64,000 bases of DNA from JAEUHZ01 sp964552795 (GCA_964552795.1 CAZKIO010000021.1:1-64000); one strand, 5' to 3'. Shown: positions 9,684 through 20,798, counted from the first letter of the stretch. Program-made: numbers and translations. Notes: generated by a model not told the origin, from the sequence alone.

Positions 9684-11201
9684 TCAAACGGTCCACGGGG
9701 AGGAATCGGCGGGCTTCTCGATGCGCGTGAAGCCGCGGCCCCGCAGGTCCGTCTCCAGGGCGGCGCGCGCCGGATCCTCGCCGTGCAGCAGGAACACGCG
9801 CGGGTCGTGGCCGGCGAGCGGCGCCAGGGCCGCCAGCAACTCCTCGCGGTCGGCGTGCGCGGAGTAGCCCAGCATCGACGTGACGCGGGCGTGCACCGGC
9901 CGCATCTGGCCGAAGATGCGGACCTCCTCGCGGCCTTCGAGCAGCCGGCGCCCCAACGTGTGCTGCGCCTGGAACCCGACGATCAGGATTTCCGTGTCGG
10001 CGCTGCCGACGTGCCAGGCCAGGTGGTGCAGGATCCGTCCGCTCTCGCACATCCCCGACGCCGAGATCACGATCAGCGGGCGCGGATCGGCGTTGACCGC
10101 CTTGCTCTCGTCCACGGACTCCGTGAAGCGCAGGTGCGAGCGGAACGACTCCGCCGCGCCGAACCGGCGGAACTCGGCCAGCGCCTCGGCGTCGAAGAGC
10201 TCGGGGTGGTCGAGCACGATGCGCGTCGCGCGCGTGGCGAGCGGGCTGTCGACCACCACGTCCACGGCGGGCACCGCCTTGGCGTGGTACAGCCGGCTCA
10301 GCTCGTAGAGCAGGTTCTGCGTGCGCCCGATCGCGAAGGCCGGGATCAGGAGGCGCCCGCGGCCGCGCGCCGCCAGCCGCCGCACCGCGTCGGCCAGCCC
10401 CTCGCCGGGTGCGCGCTCGCGCTCGTGCGCGCGGTTGCCGTAGGTGCTCTCCGTCAGGAGGACGTCGCAGGGCACGAGCGGCTCGGGGTCGCGCAGGATC
10501 GGCTGGCCCTGGCGGCCGTAGTCGCCGGTGAACACCACGCGCACCTTGCGGCCGCGCTCCTGGAACTCGGCCTCGATCCAGGCGGAGCCCAGGATGTGGC
10601 CGGCGTCGTGGAAGCGCGCGCGCACGCCGGGGACGGGCTCGAACCACGCGCCGTACGCGTGCGTCCGGAACAGCGGCAGCGTCTCCTCGACGTCCTCCTC
10701 CAGGTAGAGCGGCAGGACCTCCTGCCGGGGGAGCAGCAAGGCGGCCTGCGGATCGTCGCCTTCCTCGTGTCCGTCCGCATCCGCGCCGTCCGCCGGCTTG
10801 CGGCGTCCGCGCCTGGATCTCCCCGGCGAACGGCGCGTCTTGCGGAGCTTCTCGCGCATGCGCTGGCGGTTCAGGTACTGCGCGTCCTGCAGCAGGATGC
10901 GCGCGCAGTCGTGCAGCAGGATGCGGCACAGATCGCGCGTGGCCGGAGTGGAGTGGATCGGCCCGCGGTAGCCGTGCCGCACCAGCATCGGCAGCTTGCC
11001 GGAGTGGTCGATGTGCGCGTGCGACTGCACGACCGCGTCGATGGAGCCGGCCTGGAACGGGAAGCGCGCGTTGCGGCGGTGCGATTCCTCGCGCCGCCCC
11101 TGGAACAAGCCGCAGTCGAACAGCACGGTCCGACCGCCCGAGCGGATCATGTGGCAGGTCCCGGTCGTGCCGCCGGTGGCGCCGAAGAATCGCAGGATCA
11201 T
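9684..11201 (-). CDS. Metallo-beta-lactamase/beta-CASP nuclease (CPSF73-like)
   Basis: A 505-residue protein with the full motif set of RNA-processing beta-CASP nucleases: 'QSHAHIDHSGKLP' (HxHxDH zinc site), 'FHDAGHILGSA', 'FTGDYGRQGQP', 'LTESTYGN', 'VISASGM' and 'MLGYSAHADREEL'. These enzymes cut or degrade RNA in the cytoplasm using two zinc ions. A basic insert around residues 120-145, rich in Arg and Lys, is unusual and may contact RNA. The bacterial CPSF-like group is distinct from RNase J, and the exact substrate is not predictable. The start at 11201 puts MILRFFGATGGTTGTCH at the N-terminus, as usual for the family. Confidence 0.9.
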   Translation of the reverse strand: MILRFFGATGGTTGTCHMIRSGGRTVLFDCGLFQGRREESHRRNARFPFQAGSIDAVVQSHAHIDHSGKLPMLVRHGYRGPIHSTPATRDLCRILLHDCARILLQDAQYLNRQRMREKLRKTRRSPGRSRRGRRKPADGADADGHEEGDDPQAALLLPRQEVLPLYLEEDVEETLPLFRTHAYGAWFEPVPGVRARFHDAGHILGSAWIEAEFQERGRKVRVVFTGDYGRQGQPILRDPEPLVPCDVLLTESTYGNRAHERERAPGEGLADAVRRLAARGRGRLLIPAFAIGRTQNLLYELSRLYHAKAVPAVDVVVDSPLATRATRIVLDHPELFDAEALAEFRRFGAAESFRSHLRFTESVDESKAVNADPRPLIVISASGMCESGRILHHLAWHVGSADTEILIVGFQAQHTLGRRLLEGREEVRIFGQMRPVHARVTSMLGYSAHADREELLAALAPLAGHDPRVFLLHGEDPARAALETDLRGRGFTRIEKPADSSPWTV

Positions 11202-11298
11202 CCGGACGGTGGGCTCCGTTCGCGTTCGCGATCCCGCGGTCCGGCCGTGCGCCGCGCGGGGCGATCGCCACCCCGAGACTACCCTCCGCCGCCGGCCG

Positions 11299-12561
11299 CT
11301 ACTTCAACCGGTTTTGCGCGCTGCGCGACGCGTCGCGGATCGAGCGCAGCGCCAGCGTCGCCTTCTGGAACACGTCCTTGCCGTACACCTCGGTCAGGAC
11401 GCGCTCCTGGTCCTCGACCGGCATGTTCCAGTTCGGGATCCGTTCCCACGAGAAGGGGCCCGTCGCGCGTCGATCCTTCTCGTCGCGGACCGCGCGGTAG
11501 CCGTCCAGCAGCTTCGACAGCAGCGGACCGCGGTCGCGCTGCGCCCCGACGAGGTGGTGCACGAAGCCCCAGGCGAGGCGGGCGGCCTCGGGATCCCAGG
11601 TGCCGCGCGGCCACTTGGCGAACTCTTCCATGCGCAGGTGCTTCGAGGCGCGGTCCTTAAACGCGATCCGCAGGTCGCTGGGCCAGCCGGTGTGCTCGAC
11701 CTCGAAGACGAAGCCGTCGCGGAACGGGTAGCAGTAGATCGAGCCGTCGAAGCTCATCTCGGCTTCCCAGGCGATGCCCTGCACCAGCCAGTTGGGTTGC
11801 TGACCGAAGCGCCGCAGCGTGAGGAGCTGCACGGTGCGGTTGAGCAGCTCGTGGTCTCCGTTCCACTCCTCCTGGCCGGCCGCGTTCTCGGCGTAGGCGC
11901 CCAGGAGCGGGTCCTCGAGGGTCAGCCCGGTCTGCTGGCGCGCCGGCTCGATCCAGTCCTTCAGGTAGGGGACCGTCTTCTCCAGGTGGTCGAGCAGGCG
12001 GCCGTAGTCCGCTTCGTCCTGCAGCACGATCAGCACGCCGGTGACCGAGTCGGGGGCCACCGCGCCGCTGCCCCAGGCGCGGGTCGTCGCCGGCTTCTCG
12101 GGCGCCTTCGTTCCCGACTGCCCGCCCAGGCCGGGCGGCGGCGCCTCGGGATCCTCGGGCAGCGGCGGCGGCGGCGCGGGCGTCGCGGGACGCTCGCCCG
12201 TGTCGGCGGCGGGCGTGCCAGGTGCGGGCGCGACGGCCGGAAGCACCGCATCGAACCAGGTCTCGGCCCGGCCGACGATGCGCATCAACTCGCGCGAGCG
12301 CGTGCCGCCCTTCTGCGGCGTGAGCAGCAAGAGGCGCCCTTGCGCGTCCAGGTCCATGCGGTAGCCCTGCGTGCCGGCCCAGCCGGTCCAACGCGCGATC
12401 GCGTCGAACGCGGGTTGCGGCAGCCCGGCCGGGAGCTTCTCGGTGGTGTGGTCCTTGTCCTTCCAGCCGACCGGCACGCCGCCCGGCGCGCCCGCGGCCA
12501 GAGCGGGCGTCAGCCCCGCGCCGAGCAGGAACAGCATCGTCAGGATCGGATTCGCGCGCAT
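11299..12561 (-). CDS. Exported protein with degenerate peptidase-MA-like segment
   Basis: A 420-residue protein with a signal peptide (MRANPILTMLFLLGAGLTPALAA). A Pro-rich linker follows around residues 125-160. The C-terminal half contains 'DHELLNRTVQLL' and, about fifteen residues later, 'LVQGIAWEAEM'. That spacing resembles the HExxH ... EGxA arrangement of MA-type metallopeptidases, but the second zinc His is replaced. The next gene upstream on the same strand, 50 bases away, has a similarly damaged motif, so the two probably form an operon. Function is unknown; a non-catalytic binding role is an inference. Confidence 0.7.
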   Translation of the reverse strand: MRANPILTMLFLLGAGLTPALAAGAPGGVPVGWKDKDHTTEKLPAGLPQPAFDAIARWTGWAGTQGYRMDLDAQGRLLLLTPQKGGTRSRELMRIVGRAETWFDAVLPAVAPAPGTPAADTGERPATPAPPPPLPEDPEAPPPGLGGQSGTKAPEKPATTRAWGSGAVAPDSVTGVLIVLQDEADYGRLLDHLEKTVPYLKDWIEPARQQTGLTLEDPLLGAYAENAAGQEEWNGDHELLNRTVQLLTLRRFGQQPNWLVQGIAWEAEMSFDGSIYCYPFRDGFVFEVEHTGWPSDLRIAFKDRASKHLRMEEFAKWPRGTWDPEAARLAWGFVHHLVGAQRDRGPLLSKLLDGYRAVRDEKDRRATGPFSWERIPNWNMPVEDQERVLTEVYGKDVFQKATLALRSIRDASRSAQNRLK

Positions 12562-12611
12562 GGTCCTCACTTGTCTTCGTTCGTCGAGCGTGATCGTGTG
12601 CGAGCCGTCGT

Positions 12612-14078
12612 TCAGCGCCGCTCGGACAGCCAGCGCACGAGGCGTTCGTGGAGTTGGATCGGCGTGAGGTCCAGCAGCTCCACGCTGTACACCGCCGGGT
12701 CCTCGCGCGCGGCGCTGCGGCGCACGAACTCGGCGGCCGCGTCCGGCCGGCCCTCCAGCAGGTACGCGGTCAGAGCGTAGGCGGTCAGCGCGCCGCCGAC
12801 GCCGAGCTGGTCGAGGTCGCGCTGCAGGAGTTCCGCGACGGGCACCGGCCGCGGCGAGGTCAACACGACGAACGCCTCCTGGATCCAATTCGACTCGGGC
12901 GTCATCAGCTTGCCGCGCATGCCGGCGGTGGCGGGATCGGCGTCCTCGGAGACGAACCACGTGAGCCGCGTGCCGACGAGCTCGCGCGTGAGGTAGAGAC
13001 CGATGCCTTCCCAGGCCCAGCCCGTGCGCGGCTCGACGGCCAGGTTCAGCGAGAGCAGGTGCCCGATCGTGTGGCGCACGGCGGCGTCCAGACGCCGCGC
13101 GGGATCGGTGGAGAACAGCGCGACGTTGCGCGTCTGTGGCAGGCCCGTCCCCTCCAGCGCCATCATCCGCTCGCGATCCTGCGCGCCGACGCCGGGCAGG
13201 TGCTGCAGGAACGCTTCCTTCTCGCCGGGAGCGGTGAGGACGTAGATCGTGTAGCCGCCGGGATACGCGTACTCGCCGCCCAGCCCGGCGGCGAGCATGG
13301 TGGCCGCGCCCTCGCTCGCGCGGGCGAGCTGCAGCGCCTCGGCCTCGGCGCCGGTCGACAGCACGCGCACGTTCGGTCCCTGCACGACCGCGCGCCACTC
13401 GACGCCCAGCGCCTTCTCCTCGGCGTAGGCCTGCTCGGTGCGCAGCGTCGCGCCGGCCGCGAGCGCGGCCTGGGCGCCGGCGCGGAGGAACGCGCGGCGT
13501 TCCTTGGCTGTGGCCGTCTCGGGGATCACCCAGCGATCGCCCATCTGGACCTCGCCCAGCCAGGCATGCAGCCCGGCGTGGTCGGGCGCGTAGGCGCGGA
13601 TCTCGGCCAGCAGGCGCTCGCGCTCGGCGGATGTGCGCGCCTCGTCCTGGGCCAGCGGCAGCAGCGCGTCGCCGTAGGGAGCAGCGGCTTCCAGCTCGCG
13701 CTGCGGCAACTCGTCCAGACCCTGCTTGCCGATGTTCTTGACCTCGCGCGGCGCGGGGTCCTTCCACGATCCGTCCACGTTGCGCGCGTAGCGCAGGCCC
13801 TTGCGGGCCGTCGGATCGTCGGGCGCGATCTCCAGCACGCGGCGCCACAGGCGGTCGCGCTCCGCGAAGAGCTGCTTGCCGTTGCACCAGGCCGCCAGCG
13901 CGTTGAGACGGTCGACCAAACCGGCGCGCGCTTCGGCGATGCGGGTCTCGAGGCCGCTCGCGGCGACGTCGTCGGCCCGGACGGCGGCGGCCTGCCTCGA
14001 TCCCGTACCCGCGGGCGCGGCGTCGGACGAAGGGACGGGCAACGCAAGGACGACGGCAAGCAGGATGGCGTGGCGCAC
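12612..14078 (-). CDS. Exported TPR-like protein with degenerate gluzincin motif
   Basis: A 488-residue protein. The GTG start at 14078 is preceded by AGGAGA with five bases spacing and is followed by a signal peptide (MRHAILLAVVLALPVPSSDAA). Residues about 60-200 are helical and TPR-like ('ERDRLWRRVLEIAPDDPTARKGL'). The central part contains 'VRHTIGHLLSLNL', followed about ten residues later by 'WAWEGIGLYLTREL'. This is the layout of peptidase-MA/DUF1570 proteins, but the catalytic Glu of HExxH is Thr or Ile here. Probably a non-catalytic relative. Longer in-frame starts exist but lack a ribosome site. Divergent from recG. Confidence 0.75.
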   Translation of the reverse strand: MRHAILLAVVLALPVPSSDAAPAGTGSRQAAAVRADDVAASGLETRIAEARAGLVDRLNALAAWCNGKQLFAERDRLWRRVLEIAPDDPTARKGLRYARNVDGSWKDPAPREVKNIGKQGLDELPQRELEAAAPYGDALLPLAQDEARTSAERERLLAEIRAYAPDHAGLHAWLGEVQMGDRWVIPETATAKERRAFLRAGAQAALAAGATLRTEQAYAEEKALGVEWRAVVQGPNVRVLSTGAEAEALQLARASEGAATMLAAGLGGEYAYPGGYTIYVLTAPGEKEAFLQHLPGVGAQDRERMMALEGTGLPQTRNVALFSTDPARRLDAAVRHTIGHLLSLNLAVEPRTGWAWEGIGLYLTRELVGTRLTWFVSEDADPATAGMRGKLMTPESNWIQEAFVVLTSPRPVPVAELLQRDLDQLGVGGALTAYALTAYLLEGRPDAAAEFVRRSAAREDPAVYSVELLDLTPIQLHERLVRWLSERR

Positions 14079-14314
14079 GGCAACTCTCCTGGATCGCGGG
14101 GCGAGGCTCTCTCGTTCCTCGGCGGGACGGGGCGGGGACTGGAGTCGGGGACCGCCGGAGGGCGGACCCGGCGCGCGGGGGGGAAACCCCTCGACGCCAG
14201 GAGAGGAAACGGCACCGATCGCGGAAACTTCGTAAGAACTCGTCAAAGCCTCGCAGCATATCCTCCGCAGCGCCTCCGGTGGACCGCGCAGCGTCGAACT
14301 CCCTGGGGATTGCG

Positions 14315-16366
14315 ATGGACTCCCTCCCGCGCTCACCGCCGCCGATCCCGCTGTCCGACCTCCCCGGCGTCGGCCCCACGCGCGTGCGGCGGCTCGAGCG
14401 GCTGGGCGTGCGCGAGGCGCGGGATCTCGTGTACTTGCTCCCGACGCGCCTGGAGGAGTGCCCGGCGCCGATCGCCATCGCCGAAGCGGCGACGCGCATC
14501 GGGCGAGAGGTGCGCGTGCGCGGGGAGGTCGAGCGCCACGCGCTCTCGCGCTTCGGGCGCCGCTCGGTGCTGCGCCTCGCGCTGAAGGACCACAGCGGCA
14601 CGCTGGAGGTCCGCTTCCACAACCAGCCCTGGCTGCAGCGCCGGATCCGCGTCGGCGAGACGCTCGAGCTGTGGGGCCGCATGGTCGAAGCCCAGGGGAT
14701 CGCCCTGGCTTCGCCGCGCGTGGGGACCGCCGAGCGGCCGCTGCCCGCTCCGGGCAGCGTCACGGCCGTGCACCCCTCGACCGAGGGGCTGACCGCGGAG
14801 TACGTGGGCCGTCTGTGCCGCGACGTCAGCGAACGGCTCGCCGAGTACGAGGTCGAGCCGCTGGCGGAGCGCGAATTGGAGCGCCTGGGCCTGCCGCCCC
14901 TGGCCGCGGCGGTGCGCGCGGTGCACGCGCCCGCGACGCGCAGCGAGTTCGACGCCGCGCGCCGCCGGATCGCGCTGGAGCGCATGCTGCAGTTCCAGGC
15001 GCGGCTCGCCGTGCGGCGGCGGGAGCGCACACGCGGTTCGGCGCTCGCCTGCCCGCTCGACACAGGCGCTTCCGCGCGCCTGCGTGCCTTGTTTCCCTAC
15101 ACGTTCACCGGCGCCCAGGACCGCGTGGCGCGGGAGCTGGCCGCGGATCTCGCGCGCAGCGTGCCGATGCGACGCCTGCTGCAGGGCGACGTCGGCAGCG
15201 GCAAGACCGCGCTGGCGGTGTGGGCGGCGGTGATCGCGGCGCGGTCGGGCGGGCAGACGGCGATCCTCGCGCCGACGGAGCTCCTGGCCGAGCAGCACCA
15301 CCAGGGCCTGGCCGCGATCCTGGAGCGCGCGGGGTTGCGCGCGGCGCTGCTCACCGGCTCGCTGCCCGCGGCCGAGCGACGCGCGGTGCACGCGGGGCTC
15401 GCCGACGGGAGCGTCGACGTCGTCGTGGGCACGCACGCCGTGTTCTCCGCCGGCGTCGCCTACCGCCGCCTCGCGCTGGCGGTGATCGACGAGCAGCACC
15501 GGTTCGGCGTCGTGCAGCGCGGCGACCTCCTGGACAAGGGCCGCGACGTGCATGCGCTCCTGATGACCGCCACACCGATCCCGCGCACGCTGGCGCTGGC
15601 GCTGTACGGCGACCTCGACACGAGCGTGCTCGACGAGAAGCCGCCCGGGCGCGGCGCGCTGCGCACGCGCTGGGTGCGCGGCAACGCGCGCAAGGACGTC
15701 GAACGTTTCCTGTGCGAGCGCGTCGGCGCCGGCGAACGTCTGTACTGGGTCGTGCCGCGCATCGCGGCCGGCGGCGACGGCCCGGAGTCGGCCGGCGGGC
15801 GCCGCGCCAGCGCCGAGGGGCGGCACGCGCGTCTGCTCGATTCGCCGCTCGCCGCGCACGGCGTCGAGCTCGTCCACGGACGCATGCCGGCCGCCGAGCG
15901 CGTCGCGCGCCTGGACCGTTTTCGCCGCGGCGAGGTGCGCACGCTCGTCGCGACGACCGTGGTCGAAGTCGGCGTGGACGTCCCCGAGGCCACGGTGATG
16001 GTGATCGAGGGCGCCGAGCGCCTGGGCCTCGCGCAGTTGCACCAGCTCCGCGGCCGCGTCGGGCGCGGGCCGCGCGAATCGTGGTGCCTCCTGTTCGGCG
16101 CGGCTTCCGCGCGCGCGCGCCTGGAACTCATGGAGGAGTCGTGCGACGGTTTCCGCCTGGCGGAGGAGGACCTGCGCCTGCGCGGGATGGGGGACCTCGC
16201 GGGCGTGCGCCAGGCCGGGGCCAACGCCGAGGGCCTGCTGGGCGAGGGGGCCGGCGACTGGGCGCTGGACCTCGGGTTGTTCCACGCGGCGGGGCGCATC
16301 CTCTCCGAGCAGGCCGACCTGGTGGACCGCTATGCGGCGCCCGCGTCCGTCGGGGCGCGCATCTGA
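14315..16366 (+). CDS. recG: ATP-dependent DNA helicase RecG
   Basis: A 683-residue protein of normal RecG length. RecG remodels stalled replication forks and Holliday junctions. An N-terminal wedge/OB domain with 'DLPGVGPTRVRRLERLG' is followed by helicase motifs: Walker A GDVGSGKT at residues 291-298, 'LAPTELLAEQHH', Walker B 'VIDEQHRFGVVQR', 'LMTATPIPRTLALALYGD', 'ATTVVEVGVDVPEA' and 'QLRGRVGRG'. The ATG at 14315 has a GGGGA ribosome site; an in-frame GTG at 14279 is less likely. Divergent from the exported-protein operon, 236 bases away. Confidence 0.96.
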   Translation: MDSLPRSPPPIPLSDLPGVGPTRVRRLERLGVREARDLVYLLPTRLEECPAPIAIAEAATRIGREVRVRGEVERHALSRFGRRSVLRLALKDHSGTLEVRFHNQPWLQRRIRVGETLELWGRMVEAQGIALASPRVGTAERPLPAPGSVTAVHPSTEGLTAEYVGRLCRDVSERLAEYEVEPLAERELERLGLPPLAAAVRAVHAPATRSEFDAARRRIALERMLQFQARLAVRRRERTRGSALACPLDTGASARLRALFPYTFTGAQDRVARELAADLARSVPMRRLLQGDVGSGKTALAVWAAVIAARSGGQTAILAPTELLAEQHHQGLAAILERAGLRAALLTGSLPAAERRAVHAGLADGSVDVVVGTHAVFSAGVAYRRLALAVIDEQHRFGVVQRGDLLDKGRDVHALLMTATPIPRTLALALYGDLDTSVLDEKPPGRGALRTRWVRGNARKDVERFLCERVGAGERLYWVVPRIAAGGDGPESAGGRRASAEGRHARLLDSPLAAHGVELVHGRMPAAERVARLDRFRRGEVRTLVATTVVEVGVDVPEATVMVIEGAERLGLAQLHQLRGRVGRGPRESWCLLFGAASARARLELMEESCDGFRLAEEDLRLRGMGDLAGVRQAGANAEGLLGEGAGDWALDLGLFHAAGRILSEQADLVDRYAAPASVGARI

Positions 16367-16381
16367 GGCCGGGCCGTCGGC

Positions 16382-16412
16382 CGGGAAAGCGGAAGGAATC
16401 CGGCCTTTCCCG
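16382..16412 (+). terminator. Hairpin downstream of recG
   Basis: CGGGAAAG (16382-16389) pairs with CTTTCCCG (16405-16412), and an inner CGGA pairs with TCCG, leaving a five-base loop and a two-base bulge. It starts 16 bases after the recG stop. No T tract is visible, as is common in high-GC genomes. Confidence 0.5.
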
Positions 16413-16467
16413 CGCGCCGGCGACGGAATACGGGGGCTCCGGCCCCGTCGTCCCCCGTCCCCCCCCG

Positions 16468-17091
16468 ATGTTCTCCCTGATCCCCAAGGAAGACGCGTTC
16501 TTCGACCTGTTCGACAAGGCCGCGGCCAACGCGCACGCCTGCGCCGAGGCGCTGGCGGAATTCCTGGAGGAGTACGACGACCTCGAGGAGCGCATGCGGC
16601 GCATCAAGGAGCTCGAGCACGTCGGGGACGAGCTGACCCACAGCGTGATCGTGCGGCTCAACCAGTCGTTCATCACGCCGCTGGACCGCGAGGACATCCA
16701 CGAGCTGGTGTGCCGCATCGACGACGTCCTCGACCGGATCGACACGGCGGTCGACCGCATGTGCCTGTTCAAGATCCAGGCTCCGATGGAGGAGGCCAAG
16801 CAGCTCGCGCGCTGCCTGGTGCGCTCGACGGCGCTGATCGTCGAGATGATGCCGATGCTCCGCAACATGAAGTCGCCCGACGAGGTGCGCATGCGCGTGC
16901 GCGAGGTGCACCGGCTGGAGAGCGAGGCGGACACGATCGAGCGCGCCGCGCTGGTGGCGCTGTTCGAGAACAACCCCGACCCGATCTTCGTGATCAAGTG
17001 GAAGAACGTGATCGAGGTCCTCGAATCGGCCACGGACAAGTGCGAGGACGTCGCCAACGTGATCGAAGGGATCGTGTTGAAGAATGCCTGA
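16468..17091 (+). CDS. DUF47/PhoU-like phosphate transport accessory protein
   Basis: A 207-residue all-helical protein of the TIGR00153/DUF47 family, which is distantly related to PhoU. It contains 'FDLFDKAAANAHACAEALAEF', 'IKELEHVGDELTH' and 'ITPLDREDIHEL', with 'IKWKNVIEVLESATDKCED' near the end. These are family signatures around the metal-binding helices. Members are almost always next to a Pit transporter and are thought to regulate it. Here the Pit start codon lies inside its last codons (8-base overlap), so translation is coupled. The ATG has a C-rich leader with no obvious ribosome site. Confidence 0.92.
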   Translation: MFSLIPKEDAFFDLFDKAAANAHACAEALAEFLEEYDDLEERMRRIKELEHVGDELTHSVIVRLNQSFITPLDREDIHELVCRIDDVLDRIDTAVDRMCLFKIQAPMEEAKQLARCLVRSTALIVEMMPMLRNMKSPDEVRMRVREVHRLESEADTIERAALVALFENNPDPIFVIKWKNVIEVLESATDKCEDVANVIEGIVLKNA

Positions 17092-18088
17092 GCTCTGGGT
17101 CGTCGTCGCGATCGTCGCGCTCGCGCTCGTCTTCGATTTCATCAACGGCTTTCACGACGCGGCGAATTCGATCGCGACCGTCGTGTCCACGCGCGTCCTG
17201 TCGCCGCGCTGGGCCGTGATCTGGGCGGCGTTCTTCAACTTCATCGCGTTCCTGTTCTTCGGCCTGCACGTGGCCAAGATGATCGGCAAGGGCACCGTCG
17301 CGCCCGAGTTCATCACACTGCCCGTGATCACCGGCGGCCTGTGCGGCGCGATCTTCTGGAACCTCCTGACCTGGTGGAAGGGTCTCCCGTCCAGCTCCTC
17401 GCACGCGCTGGTGGGCGGATTCGCCGGCGCGGCCTGGCTGAGCGGCGGCGTGCAGGCGCTCGTTCCCGCGGGCCTGATCAAGATCGGCGCGTTCATCTTC
17501 ATCGCGCCGCTGGTCGGGATGTGCATGGGGTGGGCCATGATGGTCTCGACCTACTGGATCTTCCGCCGCGCCTCGCCCGCGCGCGTCAGCGGGCTGTTCC
17601 GGCGCCTGCAGATCTGCTCCGCCGCGGCCTACAGCCTGGGCCACGGCGGCAACGACGCGCAGAAGACGATGGGCATCATCTTCGCGGTGCTGATCGCCTC
17701 GGGGCACCTGGCGCCCGAGACGCCCGAGCCGCCCTTGTGGATCGTGCTCACGTGCCACGCGGCGATCGGCCTGGGCACGTTGATGGGCGGCTGGCGCATC
17801 GTGAAGACGATGGGGCAGAAGATCTGCAAGCTGCAGCCCGTGCACGGGTTCGCGGCCGAGACGGCCGGCGCGATCACGCTTTACGGCGCGACCGGCCTGG
17901 GCATCCCGGTCTCGACCACGCACACCATCACCGGCTGCATCGTGGGCGTCGGCGCGACGCGCGGCATCCACGCGGTGAAGTGGGGCGTGGCTTCGCGCGT
18001 CCTGTGGGCCTGGGTGCTGACGATCCCGGCATCGGCCACCATCGGCGCGCTGTTCTGGTGGAGCTTCGACGTCCTGGGCTGGAAGTAG
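17084..18088 (+). CDS. pit: Low-affinity inorganic phosphate transporter (Pit family)
   Basis: A 334-residue membrane protein with about ten helices. The two inverted family signatures are clear: 'NGFHDAANSIATVVSTRVLSP' near residues 21-40 and 'GHGGNDAQKTMGII' near 187-200, followed by 'STTHTITGCIVGVGATRG'. Pit proteins import metal-phosphate with protons across the inner membrane. It is translationally coupled to the DUF47 gene and followed by two strong hairpins. Confidence 0.95.
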   Translation: MPELWVVVAIVALALVFDFINGFHDAANSIATVVSTRVLSPRWAVIWAAFFNFIAFLFFGLHVAKMIGKGTVAPEFITLPVITGGLCGAIFWNLLTWWKGLPSSSSHALVGGFAGAAWLSGGVQALVPAGLIKIGAFIFIAPLVGMCMGWAMMVSTYWIFRRASPARVSGLFRRLQICSAAAYSLGHGGNDAQKTMGIIFAVLIASGHLAPETPEPPLWIVLTCHAAIGLGTLMGGWRIVKTMGQKICKLQPVHGFAAETAGAITLYGATGLGIPVSTTHTITGCIVGVGATRGIHAVKWGVASRVLWAWVLTIPASATIGALFWWSFDVLGWK

Positions 18089-18110
18089 GAGCCCGTCCAG
18101 GGAGGGAAAG

Positions 18111-18140
18111 CCCGCGGCGCCGCCCGAACGGCGCCGCGGG
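18111..18140 (+). terminator. Perfect 12-bp stem hairpin after pit (first of two)
   Basis: CCCGCGGCGCCG (18111-18122) is followed by a six-base loop and its exact reverse complement (18129-18140). It begins 22 bases after the pit stop. It is immediately followed by a second perfect hairpin. Confidence 0.6.
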
Positions 18141-18141
18141 G

Positions 18142-18169
18142 GCGAAGCCCTGCCGTAGCAGGGCTTCGC
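18142..18169 (+). terminator. Perfect 12-bp stem hairpin after pit (second of two)
   Basis: GCGAAGCCCTGC (18142-18153), loop CGTA, then the exact reverse complement (18158-18169). The stem and tetraloop are stable enough for termination or RNA protection. It is separated from the first hairpin by one base. Confidence 0.6.
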
Positions 18170-18502
18170 GCTGGTTCCCATCGCGCCGCTCCCGGCCGGC
18201 GAATCCCTCAATCCGCCCGGGCCGTCGCGACGCGTCGGCCCACCGGACCTCGTCCACGCACCAGGCAGGAGCGCGGACGGGGGCCTTGGACCTGGATCCG
18301 GGACCTCCGCCTGGACCTGGCCGGAGCAACCGGGCGCCAGGGGGATGGTTTCGCGGAACCACGGAATGCGCGCGCCCGGACCGTGCCCCGGGAACCGTCG
18401 GCGGCCGGGCGGACGCCTCACCCCGGGCGCCGGCGCCGCCTTGACAGCGCGGGCTCCCGTCGGCGAGGTCAGGCGCAACCCGTTCCCGCCCCGGAGGCAT
18501 CG
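18170..18502. other. Intergenic stretch with no recognised gene
   Basis: This is the leader region of the small membrane protein gene. It holds no open frame with family resemblance. An exact TTGACA lies at 18441, but no AT-rich -10 box follows at 16-18 bases, so no promoter is called. Confidence 0.5.
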
Positions 18503-19060
18503 ATGGTCGCCTGGTCCGATCTCATCCTGCCGATCCTCGTGTCGGCAGCGTTCGTGTTCATCGCGAGTTCCGTGATCCACATGGTCCTGCAACTGCACAA
18601 GGCCGACTACCGGCGCCTCTCCAACGAGGACGAGGTGTGCGCCGCGATCAGGAAGGGCTCGCCCGCGCCCGCGCAGTACGTCTTCCCGCACTGCCTCGAC
18701 CAGAAGGAACTGGCCAGCCCGGAGATGGCGCGCAAGTTCGAGCAGGGTCCGGTGGGCGTGCTCTACGTGCGTCCGAACGGCATGACGAAGCTGGGGCCGT
18801 TCCTGGGGCAGTGGGTGGCGTACACCGTGCTGATCGGGATCGTGGTGGCGTACCTCGCGCGCATCACCGTCGGTCCGGACGGATCGTTCGGGCACGTGTT
18901 CCGCGTCGTCAGCCTGGGCGCGTGGCTGGCCTACGCGTGGCAGGGGCCCTCGGACTCGATCTGGAAGGGCAAGCCCTGGGCGATCACGCTGCGCGGCTTC
19001 GGCGACGGGCTCGTGTACGCGCTGATCACCGGCGCCACGTTCGCGTGGCTGTGGCCGTGA
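18503..19060 (+). CDS. Small polytopic membrane protein, function unknown
   Basis: A 185-residue protein. GGAGG precedes the ATG at a good distance, fixing the start after a run of out-of-context upstream codons. It has one hydrophobic helix near the N-terminus (residues about 5-28) and about three more in the second half ('GQWVAYTVLIGIVVAYLARI', 'VSLGAWLAYAWQG', 'GLVYALITGATFAWLWP'). A soluble section of about 65 residues lies between. No known motif. It converges on glnS with a 13-base gap. Confidence 0.8.
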   Translation: MVAWSDLILPILVSAAFVFIASSVIHMVLQLHKADYRRLSNEDEVCAAIRKGSPAPAQYVFPHCLDQKELASPEMARKFEQGPVGVLYVRPNGMTKLGPFLGQWVAYTVLIGIVVAYLARITVGPDGSFGHVFRVVSLGAWLAYAWQGPSDSIWKGKPWAITLRGFGDGLVYALITGATFAWLWP

Positions 19061-19073
19061 GAGCGCGGCGCGC

Positions 19074-20798
<1,725 letters not shown>

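Noticed and set aside
18441..18446. TTGACA as a -35 promoter box for the small membrane protein
   Set aside because: No A/T-rich -10 sequence follows at the right distance in this GC-rich stretch.
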